Position numbers and translations under genes: made by a program. A stretch of DNA of 64,000 nucleotides from Desulfovibrio inopinatus DSM 10711 (GTDB taxonomy: Bacteria; Desulfobacterota; Desulfovibrionia; Desulfovibrionales; Desulfovibrionaceae), in contig NZ_AUBP01000005.1 of the NCBI RefSeq assembly GCF_000429305.1, forward strand, positions 248,001-312,000, given 5' to 3'. The notes under the pieces were generated by a model. That model searched no databases, was not told the DNA's origin, and saw nothing but the letters and a program-made list of their open reading frames with translations. The stretch's first letter is position 1. Each line of letters starts with the position of its first letter. Shown piece after piece: positions 1 through 10,198 of this stretch.

Positions 1-714
1 ACCGGGCTCCCCTTCTCCGCGCAATCGCAAGCGATTGCCATTATCGACCCCGGCCGGAATGCGGACACTTAAATTACGCGTTTCTCGCGTGACCCCATTT
101 CCCTTGCAGTTGGGACACGGGTCCGTAATGACAGTACCCCGGCCATTGCATATGGGGCAGGTGATGGCAATACGGAAGAACCCCTGGCTCTGTTGAACCT
201 GCCCTGCGCCGCCGCAGTGCCGGCAGGTTTCAGGAGACGATCCAGGTTTCGCACCAGTGCCATCACATTCTGTGCAGGAAACGTTTTTGGGAATGTTGAG
301 CTCGACTTCTTTTCCAGTCGCCGCTTCTTTCAGCGTCACGGTGAGGTCATAGCGCAAATCAGAACCGGCCTGAGGTCGTGGTCCTCCACGACGTCCACCC
401 TGCTGGCCGAAGCCAAAAAATTCACCGAAAATATCGCCGAATGCGCCAAAAATATCATCTGCAGAATGGAAGCCATCAAACCCAGAACCGTTCATCCCCT
501 CATGGCCAAAACGGTCATATCGGGCCCGCTTTTGCGGGTCGCGCAAGATTTCATAGGCTTCCGCCGCATCCTTAAACTTGGCCTCAGCATCAGGATCGTC
601 GGGATTTCTATCGGGATGATATTTAAAAGCCATTTGCCGATAGGCTTTTTTGATTTCATCGTCCGATGCTTCCCGGGCAACACCAAGAATTTCGTAATAA
701 TCGCTCTTAGACAT
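1..714 (-). CDS. dnaJ: Chaperone protein DnaJ, N-terminal part (gene runs off the left edge)
   Basis: This is the Hsp40 co-chaperone that delivers unfolded clients to DnaK and stimulates its ATPase in the cytoplasm. The 238 codons present begin [12 protein letters not shown]. They carry a J-domain with the HPD signature ([10 protein letters not shown], about residues 31-40), a Gly/Phe-rich linker, and a complete zinc-binding region with four CxxCxGxG repeats ([32 protein letters not shown]). The C-terminal substrate-binding and dimerization part lies outside the window. The ATG at 714 follows the rpoZ stop by 3 bases, so translation is probably coupled. The full zinc finger separates it from the CbpA-type paralogue at 32683-33708. 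Confidence 0.97.
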   Translation of the reverse strand, partial: MSKSDYYEILGVAREASDDEIKKAYRQMAFKYHPDRNPDDPDAEAKFKDAAEAYEILRDPQKRARYDRFGHEGMNGSGFDGFHSADDIFGAFGDIFGEFFGFGQQGGRRGGPRPQAGSDLRYDLTVTLKEAATGKEVELNIPKNVSCTECDGTGAKPGSSPETCRHCGGAGQVQQSQGFFRIAITCPICNGRGTVITDPCPNCKGNGVTRETRNLSVRIPAGVDNGNRLRLRGEGEPG

Positions 715-717
715 ACG

Positions 718-936
718 CTATTTACTGGATGTCGTTCCGGTTTCCTCGAAATACTCCGTCGGAAGAACCTTCCCGGAAGCAATTTCGCGCAAGGACGTAA
801 CGATTTCCTTGTTCTTGCAGTCAACCAGCGGGGAATACCCGTCACGGTATTGCTTCACGCGTTTAATGGCCATTTGGACGATGAGGAAACGATTGTTGAT
901 TTGTTGCAGGCAATCTTCCACCGTAATACGAGCCAT
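718..936 (-). CDS. rpoZ: RNA polymerase omega subunit
   Basis: A 72-residue omega subunit, which binds beta-prime and helps assemble RNA polymerase. It starts [20 protein letters not shown] and contains the family core ([15 protein letters not shown], then [11 protein letters not shown]). The ATG at 936 is chosen because the clear ribosome binding site AGGAGG lies just upstream; a longer in-frame extension (to 999) has no support. It is directly followed by dnaJ, an arrangement different from the gmk-rpoZ-spoT order of enterics. A sigma-70-like promoter lies about 200 bases upstream. Confidence 0.95.
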   Translation of the reverse strand: MARITVEDCLQQINNRFLIVQMAIKRVKQYRDGYSPLVDCKNKEIVTSLREIASGKVLPTEYFEETGTTSSK

Positions 937-1132
937 GCGGCCTCCTGATATACGTAAAATCTCAATGTAAAAAAAAGAAACGCCGCCAGGGCTCTTCACT
1001 TCTCACAACGTGTTTTGGATAATGCGTAAAGTCGATCAGTCAAGTCCCCAAGGGGAATTTTTGAGCCAATCACGTTGTCCCTGACGAGCCGTGCGGAATG
1101 CAAAAACTGCCAAACAGGCTAGACAAACCTTT

Positions 1133-1162
1133 TATATACACACAGGTCAAATGTTTTGTCAA
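1133..1162 (-). promoter_or_regulatory. Probable sigma-70 promoter for rpoZ-dnaJ
   Basis: On the minus strand TTGACA (1162-1157) is followed 18 bases later by TATATA (1138-1133); a 17-base reading gives GTATAT. It lies in the 275-base gap between the OPT-like gene and rpoZ and points towards rpoZ. No other feature is evident in this gap apart from a short CCCC/GGGG hairpin near 1050. Confidence 0.55.
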
Positions 1163-1211
1163 ATGCAAGATCTCCCTCAAATCGATTCGCTCAAGCATAC
1201 GTGCGCACAAT

Positions 1212-3167
1212 TCAATATGCCAGTCGCCCCAACGACTTGAGAATCAGCGTCGCTCCCATGGCAAACATCCCCGTGAGACCGATACCGCATGAAAAGCCGG
1301 CTAATAATACGGGAGCGTATTGCCGCCACATTTTTCCATACTTTTTGAGGAAATAATATCGTCCAAGCAAGGCGCCCACGACTTCCAGAATAAGACCATG
1401 CGGAATGCTTTGGCCCAAACCACGGACTACGCCATAAACAAGCAAAACGGGAAGGCCAAAAATCATAAGAATAAGATACGTGATAAGCCCAAACCCGAGC
1501 CCAGCACTAATATAATATCCATTGAGCGCTTGAAAGAATGGAGAATTTCCTTCCAGAGTGGACGTTTGCATAAGCAGTGTATTCAACGCCTGCAAATGCC
1601 ACAATTCTTGAGCATAGGGATAGTTAGCAGAAGGAATGGGTGCAAGTTGCCAAATGAACTGTGAAAACAATAAACTGGCGACCATAACAACAGGAAAGAC
1701 AACAATCTCCGATTTGATGACACCACGGAGACTCGTTCCGGTGAGTTCTATTTCCCGAAAATCAACCGCGGTTTTTCCATAGTTGTGAATGGGAATCGGC
1801 GCATACCAAATCTCTATCCCTGAATACCCAAAGAACTTGGCTCCCGCGATAAAGCTTGCCTCTCGCACCAGAGGAAGGCTGACGAATTGCCCGGCGATCC
1901 CTTCCATACGGGCTGTGATATAGGAAATAATTGGCGTGTATAGAAAACCGTACACGACAAAGAATATCCAAGGAAAATTCGGTACAAGCCAGAGGCAAAG
2001 CAAAATATAGCCGATAGTGGATAAGACATAGATGCCTATTGAAACCCAAAAATTAATATCACCACGCTTTTTGTTGTCCGTAAAAAGCGCTTTGTATGCA
2101 TTAACTCCACTCCCCTTTCCAAAGGATCGGGCCACATGCCACACGCCGATCACCCCGATCGCGAGACCAAGGCCAATCCCAAAGCTCATGTAGAAATCGA
2201 AATTATTGGCAAAGAGGGTTTCAACGGTGCCCATTCCCGGATGCCAACGATGCAATATACCGTGCTTGTATAAAATGGGGTTAGCCACGACCGTTATAAG
2301 GAACCCGGCCAAACCACCGATGACCGCCCAAAACGGCAGCACCATCCCAATAAAAACAAGACCGAGATCAAGCTGAATACCGGTAGCCACCGCGGGAAGC
2401 CAATCCTCGGTATTCAACGTAAAATCAGCCCAAGGAAGCGGAATGAGTTGTACCGGCGAGGTGAAGATAAGTCCTGAAATAACGGGGAACAGGACGTAAA
2501 TCGCCCCAAAGACAAGGCCAATCATCCCTCCGACAGAAAAAACGCGCCACTTCCAGCCGGTTTTCTTGTCTTCGGTCGATTCCGCCAGTGCCATTGTCCC
2601 GAGAGCCCCAACCGGAGCCATAGGAAATGGTAAGCGCTCGACATCGGATGTAATGCGGTACAGTGCATAGCCCAAGCCGAAATGATCCACCCGTTGAATG
2701 ATCTGAGAACCAACCAATAACAGAATAGGGATCATCCAATCGCTATGAAAAAACGTCCGATCAACCAGCGATTCCGAACCGGGCTGTGGCGCGATCCAGA
2801 GGGGGATATACTCGACAAGGCCGAGCATTTTGGCAGCATCAGACTGAACGAGGTACTGATTCCATAATAATCCTTGAAACGGTGAAGCAAGCGCTGCTCC
2901 AGCCATATAATACAACAGAAATATTTCTTGTTGTTTGAGTTCGGTATAGGCTCGTTTGGCGACTTCGGCGAAGAGAATGATCGTCACCCAACGCGCTGCC
3001 GGTCCGATACCGGAACCGATAACGAGCTGGAGATACATGCTCCCCGGCATCATGAGAAAGCCGATGAAAACGGCTCCGACGATAGTCTTCCAGTCGAAGC
3101 CCTCTTCGAAATGGTCTGGCGCCGGTAGAAGATCCCGATACTCTTTGAGTTCCTTATCGTCGTACAT
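1212..3167 (-). CDS. Large polytopic membrane protein, OPT (oligopeptide transporter)-like
   Basis: This 651-residue integral membrane protein has a short cytoplasmic N-terminus (MYDDKELKEYRDLLPAPDHF) followed by roughly 13-15 hydrophobic segments. Its overall look, including the QEIFLLYYMAG segment and a Gly/Pro-rich core, resembles proteins annotated as peptide transporters of the OPT superfamily in planctomycetes and Desulfovibrio; this is recognition by eye. It is the last gene of a five-gene operon, starting 51 bases after the stop of the DUF6785/DUF6784-like gene. The two membrane proteins have similar length and may form a pair. Substrate and direction of transport are unknown. Confidence 0.75.
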   Translation of the reverse strand: MYDDKELKEYRDLLPAPDHFEEGFDWKTIVGAVFIGFLMMPGSMYLQLVIGSGIGPAARWVTIILFAEVAKRAYTELKQQEIFLLYYMAGAALASPFQGLLWNQYLVQSDAAKMLGLVEYIPLWIAPQPGSESLVDRTFFHSDWMIPILLLVGSQIIQRVDHFGLGYALYRITSDVERLPFPMAPVGALGTMALAESTEDKKTGWKWRVFSVGGMIGLVFGAIYVLFPVISGLIFTSPVQLIPLPWADFTLNTEDWLPAVATGIQLDLGLVFIGMVLPFWAVIGGLAGFLITVVANPILYKHGILHRWHPGMGTVETLFANNFDFYMSFGIGLGLAIGVIGVWHVARSFGKGSGVNAYKALFTDNKKRGDINFWVSIGIYVLSTIGYILLCLWLVPNFPWIFFVVYGFLYTPIISYITARMEGIAGQFVSLPLVREASFIAGAKFFGYSGIEIWYAPIPIHNYGKTAVDFREIELTGTSLRGVIKSEIVVFPVVMVASLLFSQFIWQLAPIPSANYPYAQELWHLQALNTLLMQTSTLEGNSPFFQALNGYYISAGLGFGLITYLILMIFGLPVLLVYGVVRGLGQSIPHGLILEVVGALLGRYYFLKKYGKMWRQYAPVLLAGFSCGIGLTGMFAMGATLILKSLGRLAY

Positions 3168-3218
3168 TGCCTATCCGTTGCCTTGGGGGAGATGCCGCAT
3201 TATAGAACTGGCTCCCCG

Positions 3219-5195
3219 TTAGTTGGGCAGAACCTGATAACTTTGGTCCATGAAAAGGCCGATCACGGCGAACGTGCCGCCCATGAGAAAATCCCCGAGC
3301 ACAAGTCCTATAAAGAAAAGCCGGAGTCGGCGAAACAACGTCACGCCTCCATACCGTAGCGTCAGGTGATTACACATCCACCCTACGACGAAGCTAAACC
3401 ACAGAATACGCATGGCGGAACTGTACATTGTCAAATAGCCGATGGGATGAATGGGCCACCAATAAAACCGCTGATAACAAATGAGTAGAAGCAGCATAAC
3501 GATGGCCCCGACAATGGCAAATCCAACAACCCATTCATTGGGTCCGGCCGGCGTTTCAATGAGGCGCTGCACATTGTCGTAGACATGCTGTACGGTGCCA
3601 ATCTCCCAATCAAGCTGCAGATCGCGAAATCCGTATTTATACCCGATAAACAAGAAGGCGCCGAACGAGGCTGTCACTCCAAGAACAAGCGCAACCGCAA
3701 TACCGACAAACATCATGCGCTTGTTTTTGACCGGTTCACTCACTTTAGATGCATGAAGTAGCGATGGCATAAGGGATTCACGGAGATCGACAAAAAGCAC
3801 TTTCTGCATAACAGCGGCCATGGCCAACCCTACGCCTGAAAAGAAACCGGAGCCGGTACCGGCCAAAATCCCGTCGATCGGCGCAGCAGTCAGTGTGAAA
3901 TAGGCGATCCCCCCTTGGCAAATGACACGCGTCGCAACGAGGGTGAAGATAAAAAACATGAGCATCAGGCACACAGCCGCCACAAGCGACATCCCGAACC
4001 AGACCGACCACGCCACCAGACCGGCCCCACCAAGAATAACGCCCCAAAACGACAATCTCGACGAGAACCATTCTGTCTCAAGAGCTTGTGCTCGTCCCAT
4101 GCCAATGGATCGGCGCGCCACATCAAGCAAATGGAAGCGTGCCAACCAGACAAGGAACAGAAAAAATACAATATATCCACCAATCATCTGTGTTTCTTCC
4201 GGACGTTGTAACGTCGGGCCAAACGTCACGCCTAACGCAGACGCCGGAACCTGGTAGCCAACGACAGACAACAATCCGAACAACAGGCCTCCGGCCAGAT
4301 AAAACAGCCAAAAACTGAATGAAATCTGACGAGCTGTCATATAGGCGAAACCAATAAACGCTGGATAAATATAAATTTTGAGTTTGGAAAATCCTGAAAA
4401 AAGACCGGTCCCAGGAAAATACGGACCAGCGAGAATCAACGTTGGCACGGTTGGAACTGAAGGATCATAAAATCCCCAACCATTGATTGTGTGCAGCACA
4501 ACAGGAACAAGAATGCCGGTCAGGAGGTATTTATCCGATAAAAAATGGAAAAATTGCTTTTCATCAAGCGCTTCTTCCATCACCCGAGGCAACGTCAACA
4601 AAGGAAAATTCATGCGTTCATTGGAAATCCACTGTCGCGAGAACAGATTGACCAAACACACCATGACAAAATAGCATAAGAGAATAAAAATAGCCCAGGT
4701 ACCAAGGACCGGAAGCCATGCATCCCATGGAATTTTGGAAATGACCTCCGTCCACGGCATGGAATACCCGCCTTTGAGGCCATTGTAGAGAGACTCCACC
4801 GCCTCCTGACTATTGGGATACCATGCTTTGGGTAAAAGAGGTCCTAACGCTTCAGTCCAACGGTTCCCAAGCGTGGCGAAATGCGTTGGCGCAGTCAGAT
4901 TGACAAAAAAAGTTCTCGCCAACCCAGTATAAGGAATCCCCGACACCACCACCATAAGTACCCAGGAAACAAGTAATTCCAATCCGGTAAAAAGAGACCA
5001 ACCGCGAAAAAACTTGGTCAACAGCGCCATGATGATGGTCAACCAAACCAAAATAAAAAAAGGAGCCAAGGGGAAATGGCCCCCGGCCAAAAGCGTGGCC
5101 GTAAGGTACGAGTTGTTGTAAGGCGTTGCTAAACAAATCAAAACGCCTAATACAACGCCAAGAAGCAATGCGCGCAGCCGGATCACGGTATGCAT
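3219..5195 (-). CDS. DUF6785/DUF6784-type polytopic membrane protein
   Basis: A 658-residue membrane protein with about 14 predicted transmembrane segments. The N-terminal two thirds look like DUF6785. The C-terminal part carries the motif set I associate with DUF6784: WWPIHPIGY, a following SSAMRILWFS segment, then LRYGGVTLFRRLRLFFIGL. No enzymatic motif is visible. It lies 38 bases downstream of the giant FtsX permease and 51 bases upstream of the OPT-like gene, all on the minus strand, so a shared transcript is likely. Function is unknown; a transporter or scaffold for the adjacent ABC system is inference only. Confidence 0.75.
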   Translation of the reverse strand: MHTVIRLRALLLGVVLGVLICLATPYNNSYLTATLLAGGHFPLAPFFILVWLTIIMALLTKFFRGWSLFTGLELLVSWVLMVVVSGIPYTGLARTFFVNLTAPTHFATLGNRWTEALGPLLPKAWYPNSQEAVESLYNGLKGGYSMPWTEVISKIPWDAWLPVLGTWAIFILLCYFVMVCLVNLFSRQWISNERMNFPLLTLPRVMEEALDEKQFFHFLSDKYLLTGILVPVVLHTINGWGFYDPSVPTVPTLILAGPYFPGTGLFSGFSKLKIYIYPAFIGFAYMTARQISFSFWLFYLAGGLLFGLLSVVGYQVPASALGVTFGPTLQRPEETQMIGGYIVFFLFLVWLARFHLLDVARRSIGMGRAQALETEWFSSRLSFWGVILGGAGLVAWSVWFGMSLVAAVCLMLMFFIFTLVATRVICQGGIAYFTLTAAPIDGILAGTGSGFFSGVGLAMAAVMQKVLFVDLRESLMPSLLHASKVSEPVKNKRMMFVGIAVALVLGVTASFGAFLFIGYKYGFRDLQLDWEIGTVQHVYDNVQRLIETPAGPNEWVVGFAIVGAIVMLLLLICYQRFYWWPIHPIGYLTMYSSAMRILWFSFVVGWMCNHLTLRYGGVTLFRRLRLFFIGLVLGDFLMGGTFAVIGLFMDQSYQVLPN

Positions 5196-5233
5196 GGTCT
5201 CACATTCCAGATCCCGTCAGGGATGCTTGCCCG

Positions 5234-8200
5234 TCAGGTTGAGCTTCGGACGGGAGGATTTTTCTCCAAAATCTGTTCATAATGTTCACGAGCCTCTTCT
5301 GTAATGGAACGCCAAACGAGAAGCTGCTTCCGCAAATTATGCAAAAAGCCTTTGGACAGTCGCAACCACATGGTGGACTCCCCAGCCAACCGGGTCAATT
5401 CCACATCAATTTCCATAAAACCAGGGTTCCACTCTGCCGGGGTAAAGATAATTGTTACTTGATGTTTGATACCAAAATCAAACGGCGCTAACCACACGGT
5501 ACCAGTCACGCGAAGACAATGCTCCAGCTCCTGAAATTCGGAATGCCGTTCCTTAGGATGTGCCTCTGCTCCCGCTCCTTCCCACGGGCATACCATGTCG
5601 TATGCAATGTTATCCGTCGAAAAAAGACCATGTGAAATATCGTGATGTGCCTTGTAATATTCATAAAGAAAGCCGGCTGCACAGGCCTGCTCTCGAATAC
5701 GCATAAGAAACGGCAACTTTGTTTGTATGGTATCATTGACCGGTTCGGGCAGTGTCCACGACCGATTCACGTCGGGAATGGCGATGTCAGCAGCCACTTT
5801 GGAGGGGTAGATGACCGACACCAGCACGACAAGGATGACCAATACCATGGCCGCGACACCGGCCAACGAAGAATAGTTGGCTGTCATGCCGCTCCACATA
5901 GAGGTACCAGCAAGTAATCCCGCCGAAATCTGAGCAATTAAATACCCGAGAACCACACTCATGACGGCAAATGCAAGTGACTCGGCAATAAAAAGAAAAG
6001 CGACATGGCTCGGTGCCAATCCAACGGCCGTATAGACCCCGATTTCGCGTTTGCGTTCATACACACTTCCGATCATCGTGTTCAACACGATCAACATGGA
6101 AATAATAAGCGGAATGATGATGTTCGGTACGCCGGAATAATTCAGTGCGTCAGCCGTATAATAGACATAGGCTCCATCGCTTTCGCCACTAAACACGGTC
6201 AAGCCGAAGCGATCGGCTAAACGCGTCGCCAAGGCCGTTTCCTCTGCGCGATTTAGCCCATGCGATGAAATCGCAATGGATTTAAGCTGTCCACCCAATG
6301 TCGACAACGTCTCAAAGGGAATGACGACGGTTTGCGCAGCGTCGAGATGTTGATACCGGCTTTGGAACGAACGGACGTCCTCACCTGACTCGATAGCGTC
6401 CTGCTCGACTTCGGTTACCTCTAAAGCGCTTTCGCTTGGGAATACAACCGACGTGAGCGGCTCTCCATCAAGATCAAGCAAATCATTGAACTGTGTCCCG
6501 GAGAATGTGCCAACGACCTGAAACGACATTCCCCACAAGGAGATGGTATCTGCACCAGGAACACCAGGACGAATACCAAGACGCTCTGCCATAGTATCCG
6601 GCAACAGCGCGACGTTGCGTTCAGCTTCCGTGAACCATCGGCCGGCTGTCAAAGCTTTGCCGATGCCACTGACATTGGGTTCCGCAGCACCAAGACCAAT
6701 GACACTTTGAGCGGTCTCATCTCCAGTGTGCCCAAGGACACGAACCAAAGCCGGATCGGTACGGCTCTTCAGCTCCATCCATCCTCTTGGCGATACACGG
6801 GAATTATCGGAAAACATGTCAAAAACCGCCGACTTGGCCTCGGGAGGCAATGTTTTCCAGGAAACGTCTTTGATGAGAATGCCTCGATATGGCGCTTCAC
6901 TTTTAAATTGCACAGCGCCTTCTTCGCGCACGCTTTTTACGGCCGTAAAGCTCATGATGGTGAAGGTCAAAATAACAAGCGTTGTGCACGTCAACGCGGT
7001 TCGCACCTTCCGCCGACGGAGGTTACTCACCCCAATAGCGAATGCGGCCATAAAGGCTTTGAGTTTGCTGATTTCCGACGTGGTGACGTGTTTGGCCCGA
7101 TTCTGCAAATTGATCATTTCTTGCTCAAAACGCATGAAAATAATCAGTGACACCATGACCGACAGGCCAATAATGAAAAAGGCCAGAATGACAACAAGCG
7201 GACTGTATGTCAGTTCGAACGCCGGATGCACTTGATAGATAACGGCAATAACAGCGGCGAGGATGCCAGAAAATGCCAGAATGCGCTTGTGAATGTCGGC
7301 ATAACTGAACAGCACTCGCTCCAGGCAGTAGGCAAAGGGAACAAACAACGCAATATAGAACAACACCCCCATAAGGACGTCATGCTGCGTCTTTTCCACA
7401 TCGGTATAAACGCGAGTCCCAACGGCCCATGCCTGACGTGCCGAAGCAACGAAGTCATCATATCGTTTCGCCATCCAGGCATCGTGTGCCAGGGAAAGCA
7501 GACGTTCCCCTTCAGCCTTCATATCACTGACGCGTTGATTGAAAATGCCCTTGTCTTCAAGATTTTTGATACGCGGCGCTAAAAGATTCCACATATCTTT
7601 CGCCGCCATGTACTCGGTCTTGGTCAATATGGGCCAATCGTCCACATTGTATCCTCTGCCTTGCGGGTTTTGTGGAGTTGTACCGAGCAACAACATTTTT
7701 TTCGTCAGCACCGTATCGGATAAAATGAGTTTGTATGCCGTCGACGGTTCCAGAAACACACTCAAAATGGTGGAATCGCGGGTATCAAGCCGGCTAAACC
7801 AGGAACGAAGCGGCGGCGCTTCCCGCCGTGCATCAAGGAGGTTTATCTTTGTAAAATAACGAAAGGTGCGCGGATCGAATGTTGAAAACAGCGTGCTTTG
7901 TCGGCAACCAAACATAATAAGATCGGTTTCCATGTTTGTTCGCGACATTTTAATGCGATAATTTGCCTTGCCTGTCTGCTTTTTATCGATAGCCCAGATG
8001 GTTTTCCCTGTATCGTCGCTGAAACGATATCCCTCAATAATCAGCTTATGCACGGTGAGCTTTTTACTTGAAACACCAGTTAACCGGAACGTTCCATCGC
8101 TCTCAACCATGGTATAAAATCGAGTTTTGTCTTGAAAAATAAGGAGCAACGTTCCCGGGGCGGGTTTATCGGGAAAAAGTTCCCCCTGACGGATGAACAT

Positions 8201-10198
8201 GGCTCGACCGGTCAGTGTCGAATACACATTGCGCGGTCGTCGGTCACCGAGGTCCAGTGGGTCATTGGCAAGACTTGAAACGAGTTGGCGAACCAACAAA
8301 ATTTGATTTGCCAATACAGCGTAATTGACGCGGTCGGGCGTATCGGACGGCGTTCCCCACAATGGCCTGGCATCGTTTACCGTCGCCAGGGTAAACCCCA
8401 TTATCCCCGACAACGCACTAATTTCTCCGCCCATCATGGGATTGTCGACAAAATATGTCTGCCATGGACGAATTCGGCTCTGACGCAACCCATCACGATA
8501 CAGTCCGGCGAGTTCTGCCTGTTTGCCGCCTTGATCATGCATCGCATTCACAACCATATTCAGATGACGTGACATCCCGCCATAGATCTGTGGACGACTG
8601 GCGCGTGGCAACAAATCAAAAGCCCAACCATCGTTGAAAGCGCCTACACCATTTCCGTGGCTGGATAAATACAACGACGTACTGGCCACAATATCTTTGA
8701 GAGCGATACCACGACGAATACCTTTTGCCGACCTGACACACTTGAGTTGAACTTTCGCATCCTTCAATGCCTGTTTATAACGCAAACGTGTTTCCGGTAA
8801 GAGCGCCTTCAAAACGGCAAGTCCCTTCGCATCGACACGGGATAAATCTTCGCTCCAACTCAAACTCCGTAACAACCGACGCTTCAAACCAAGTGCTTCA
8901 ATCTGTTCGGCGTGAGTCTCGTGCTGCACGAGACGTAAACGCATAAGTTCGGAGGTAATGGAATCGACCTGATCTTTTATCGAAACATCGAATGCATCCT
9001 TGATCGCCGGGTCGCCCAATAAAGAAGCGGGATTATCCGACTTCGACAACGCTTCAAGAGCCTCCAGCGTCGCCTTGTATTGATTCACCGTACGACGCAA
9101 GGAACGTTCTTCCTCACGGAGTTCTTTTCCTTTGATACGAATAGCCGAAATAAATTCCCGTAATCCGGCCATGGATTGCCACTGTCCTGACGCAGCAACA
9201 AGGAGAACAGAGCGTTTTGGTGGGGATACTTTCAGTTGAACGGCGAGATCAAGAAGTGCGGTCAATGATGCCGACTGGTCAGCCCCGGGAGCCTGCCCCG
9301 GAACATACGCCGAGGTGTCATAAAAGGCATCGACAATAACGGCCTGCTCACCCAGAGTCTTATCGGTTCCTTCGATAAAGAGAAAAACGTTCTCGGCGGC
9401 AACATCACGCCAGTTGGCCGCAGCCGTAAGTGTCGCGTCTACGGTATCAGCAAGCTGATGATAATCTCCGAACAGTTCGCGAGCACGTTCCTGTGTCATC
9501 CAAAAACGAGGAAAACGAATGGGAGTCAGTTCGAATTTATCGTCGAAATATCCCTTGGATGTTGGTTTACCATCAACGCCGGCATCAACATACACGACGG
9601 CAAGAGCACCGAGTTGTGCAGCATTGATCCAGTTTTTTCCTGAATCGATATCCAAAAGTACGATGGCGTCTTTGACAGCTTTGCCATTGAACTCTGCATA
9701 GGCACCACTCCCCGCATATATGACATGCCCACGAATGCCGCTGGCATCGGTTGCGTTCGGGGTGACAGCATTGAGATTTGTGGGAGCGATGGGTAATGCC
9801 GGCCCTCCGTTGACGGAGATGGTGGCAGAGGCATGACTCGTGACCGGAACACGATAGAGTTGACGTCCAACGTCTCCCATATCGAGTTCTTGAAAAAATT
9901 CGGAGATGATATCGGCAGTTTTTTCACAGCCAGGCGTTCCCGTTACCCGAGGCCCGAGAGCCGCCAGCCGCTCAATAACACCATGCTCAAATTGTACGAG
10001 CTTTTCAACGGAATTTCCGCTTCCGGAAGCCAGGGATGCAAGAGACGAAGCAGCCCACGAAGGCGCACTCAACACCACGCACAACATCAGCACAAACACT
10101 GCACACATACAACGACGTATACCGAGTGAGTCCCGCCAGCGGGATGTCCCCTCCTGATGGAATGGGGCGCTCATCAGGTCATTGGGGACTGGCTGCAT
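5234..10198 (-). CDS. Giant FtsX/MacB-type ABC permease with PA and degenerate M28-peptidase-like ectodomain
   Basis: This 1654-residue protein far exceeds a normal FtsX/MacB permease (400-850). Reading in order: an N-terminal hydrophobic signal/anchor (residues ~25-50); a PA-like domain (~140-205); an M28 aminopeptidase-like domain (~265-345); a long extracytoplasmic stretch with an Ig-like regulatory segment (~675-720); three membrane segments (~940-1030); the first FtsX helix (~1070); a MacB-like periplasmic core; three FtsX helices (~1355-1470, with YERKREIGVYTAVG); and a ~190-residue soluble C-terminus. The M28 zinc ligands appear lost: FYDT replaces HYDT, GADQSAS replaces GADDxASG, and QW replaces the EE pair. 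The start at 10198 has AAGGA upstream and overlaps the ATPase stop; ATG 10174 is an alternative. Confidence 0.85.
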   Translation of the reverse strand: MQPVPNDLMSAPFHQEGTSRWRDSLGIRRCMCAVFVLMLCVVLSAPSWAASSLASLASGSGNSVEKLVQFEHGVIERLAALGPRVTGTPGCEKTADIISEFFQELDMGDVGRQLYRVPVTSHASATISVNGGPALPIAPTNLNAVTPNATDASGIRGHVIYAGSGAYAEFNGKAVKDAIVLLDIDSGKNWINAAQLGALAVVYVDAGVDGKPTSKGYFDDKFELTPIRFPRFWMTQERARELFGDYHQLADTVDATLTAAANWRDVAAENVFLFIEGTDKTLGEQAVIVDAFYDTSAYVPGQAPGADQSASLTALLDLAVQLKVSPPKRSVLLVAASGQWQSMAGLREFISAIRIKGKELREEERSLRRTVNQYKATLEALEALSKSDNPASLLGDPAIKDAFDVSIKDQVDSITSELMRLRLVQHETHAEQIEALGLKRRLLRSLSWSEDLSRVDAKGLAVLKALLPETRLRYKQALKDAKVQLKCVRSAKGIRRGIALKDIVASTSLYLSSHGNGVGAFNDGWAFDLLPRASRPQIYGGMSRHLNMVVNAMHDQGGKQAELAGLYRDGLRQSRIRPWQTYFVDNPMMGGEISALSGIMGFTLATVNDARPLWGTPSDTPDRVNYAVLANQILLVRQLVSSLANDPLDLGDRRPRNVYSTLTGRAMFIRQGELFPDKPAPGTLLLIFQDKTRFYTMVESDGTFRLTGVSSKKLTVHKLIIEGYRFSDDTGKTIWAIDKKQTGKANYRIKMSRTNMETDLIMFGCRQSTLFSTFDPRTFRYFTKINLLDARREAPPLRSWFSRLDTRDSTILSVFLEPSTAYKLILSDTVLTKKMLLLGTTPQNPQGRGYNVDDWPILTKTEYMAAKDMWNLLAPRIKNLEDKGIFNQRVSDMKAEGERLLSLAHDAWMAKRYDDFVASARQAWAVGTRVYTDVEKTQHDVLMGVLFYIALFVPFAYCLERVLFSYADIHKRILAFSGILAAVIAVIYQVHPAFELTYSPLVVILAFFIIGLSVMVSLIIFMRFEQEMINLQNRAKHVTTSEISKLKAFMAAFAIGVSNLRRRKVRTALTCTTLVILTFTIMSFTAVKSVREEGAVQFKSEAPYRGILIKDVSWKTLPPEAKSAVFDMFSDNSRVSPRGWMELKSRTDPALVRVLGHTGDETAQSVIGLGAAEPNVSGIGKALTAGRWFTEAERNVALLPDTMAERLGIRPGVPGADTISLWGMSFQVVGTFSGTQFNDLLDLDGEPLTSVVFPSESALEVTEVEQDAIESGEDVRSFQSRYQHLDAAQTVVIPFETLSTLGGQLKSIAISSHGLNRAEETALATRLADRFGLTVFSGESDGAYVYYTADALNYSGVPNIIIPLIISMLIVLNTMIGSVYERKREIGVYTAVGLAPSHVAFLFIAESLAFAVMSVVLGYLIAQISAGLLAGTSMWSGMTANYSSLAGVAAMVLVILVVLVSVIYPSKVAADIAIPDVNRSWTLPEPVNDTIQTKLPFLMRIREQACAAGFLYEYYKAHHDISHGLFSTDNIAYDMVCPWEGAGAEAHPKERHSEFQELEHCLRVTGTVWLAPFDFGIKHQVTIIFTPAEWNPGFMEIDVELTRLAGESTMWLRLSKGFLHNLRKQLLVWRSITEEAREHYEQILEKNPPVRSST

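Noticed and set aside
193-948. A 251-codon open frame on the plus strand opposite dnaJ and rpoZ
   Set aside because: It is antisense to two certain genes and shows no domain; a shadow of their codon use.
9180-9400. An active M28 aminopeptidase in the giant permease
   Set aside because: The metal-binding His and the Glu pair are replaced by Phe and Gln-Trp, so zinc catalysis is not expected.
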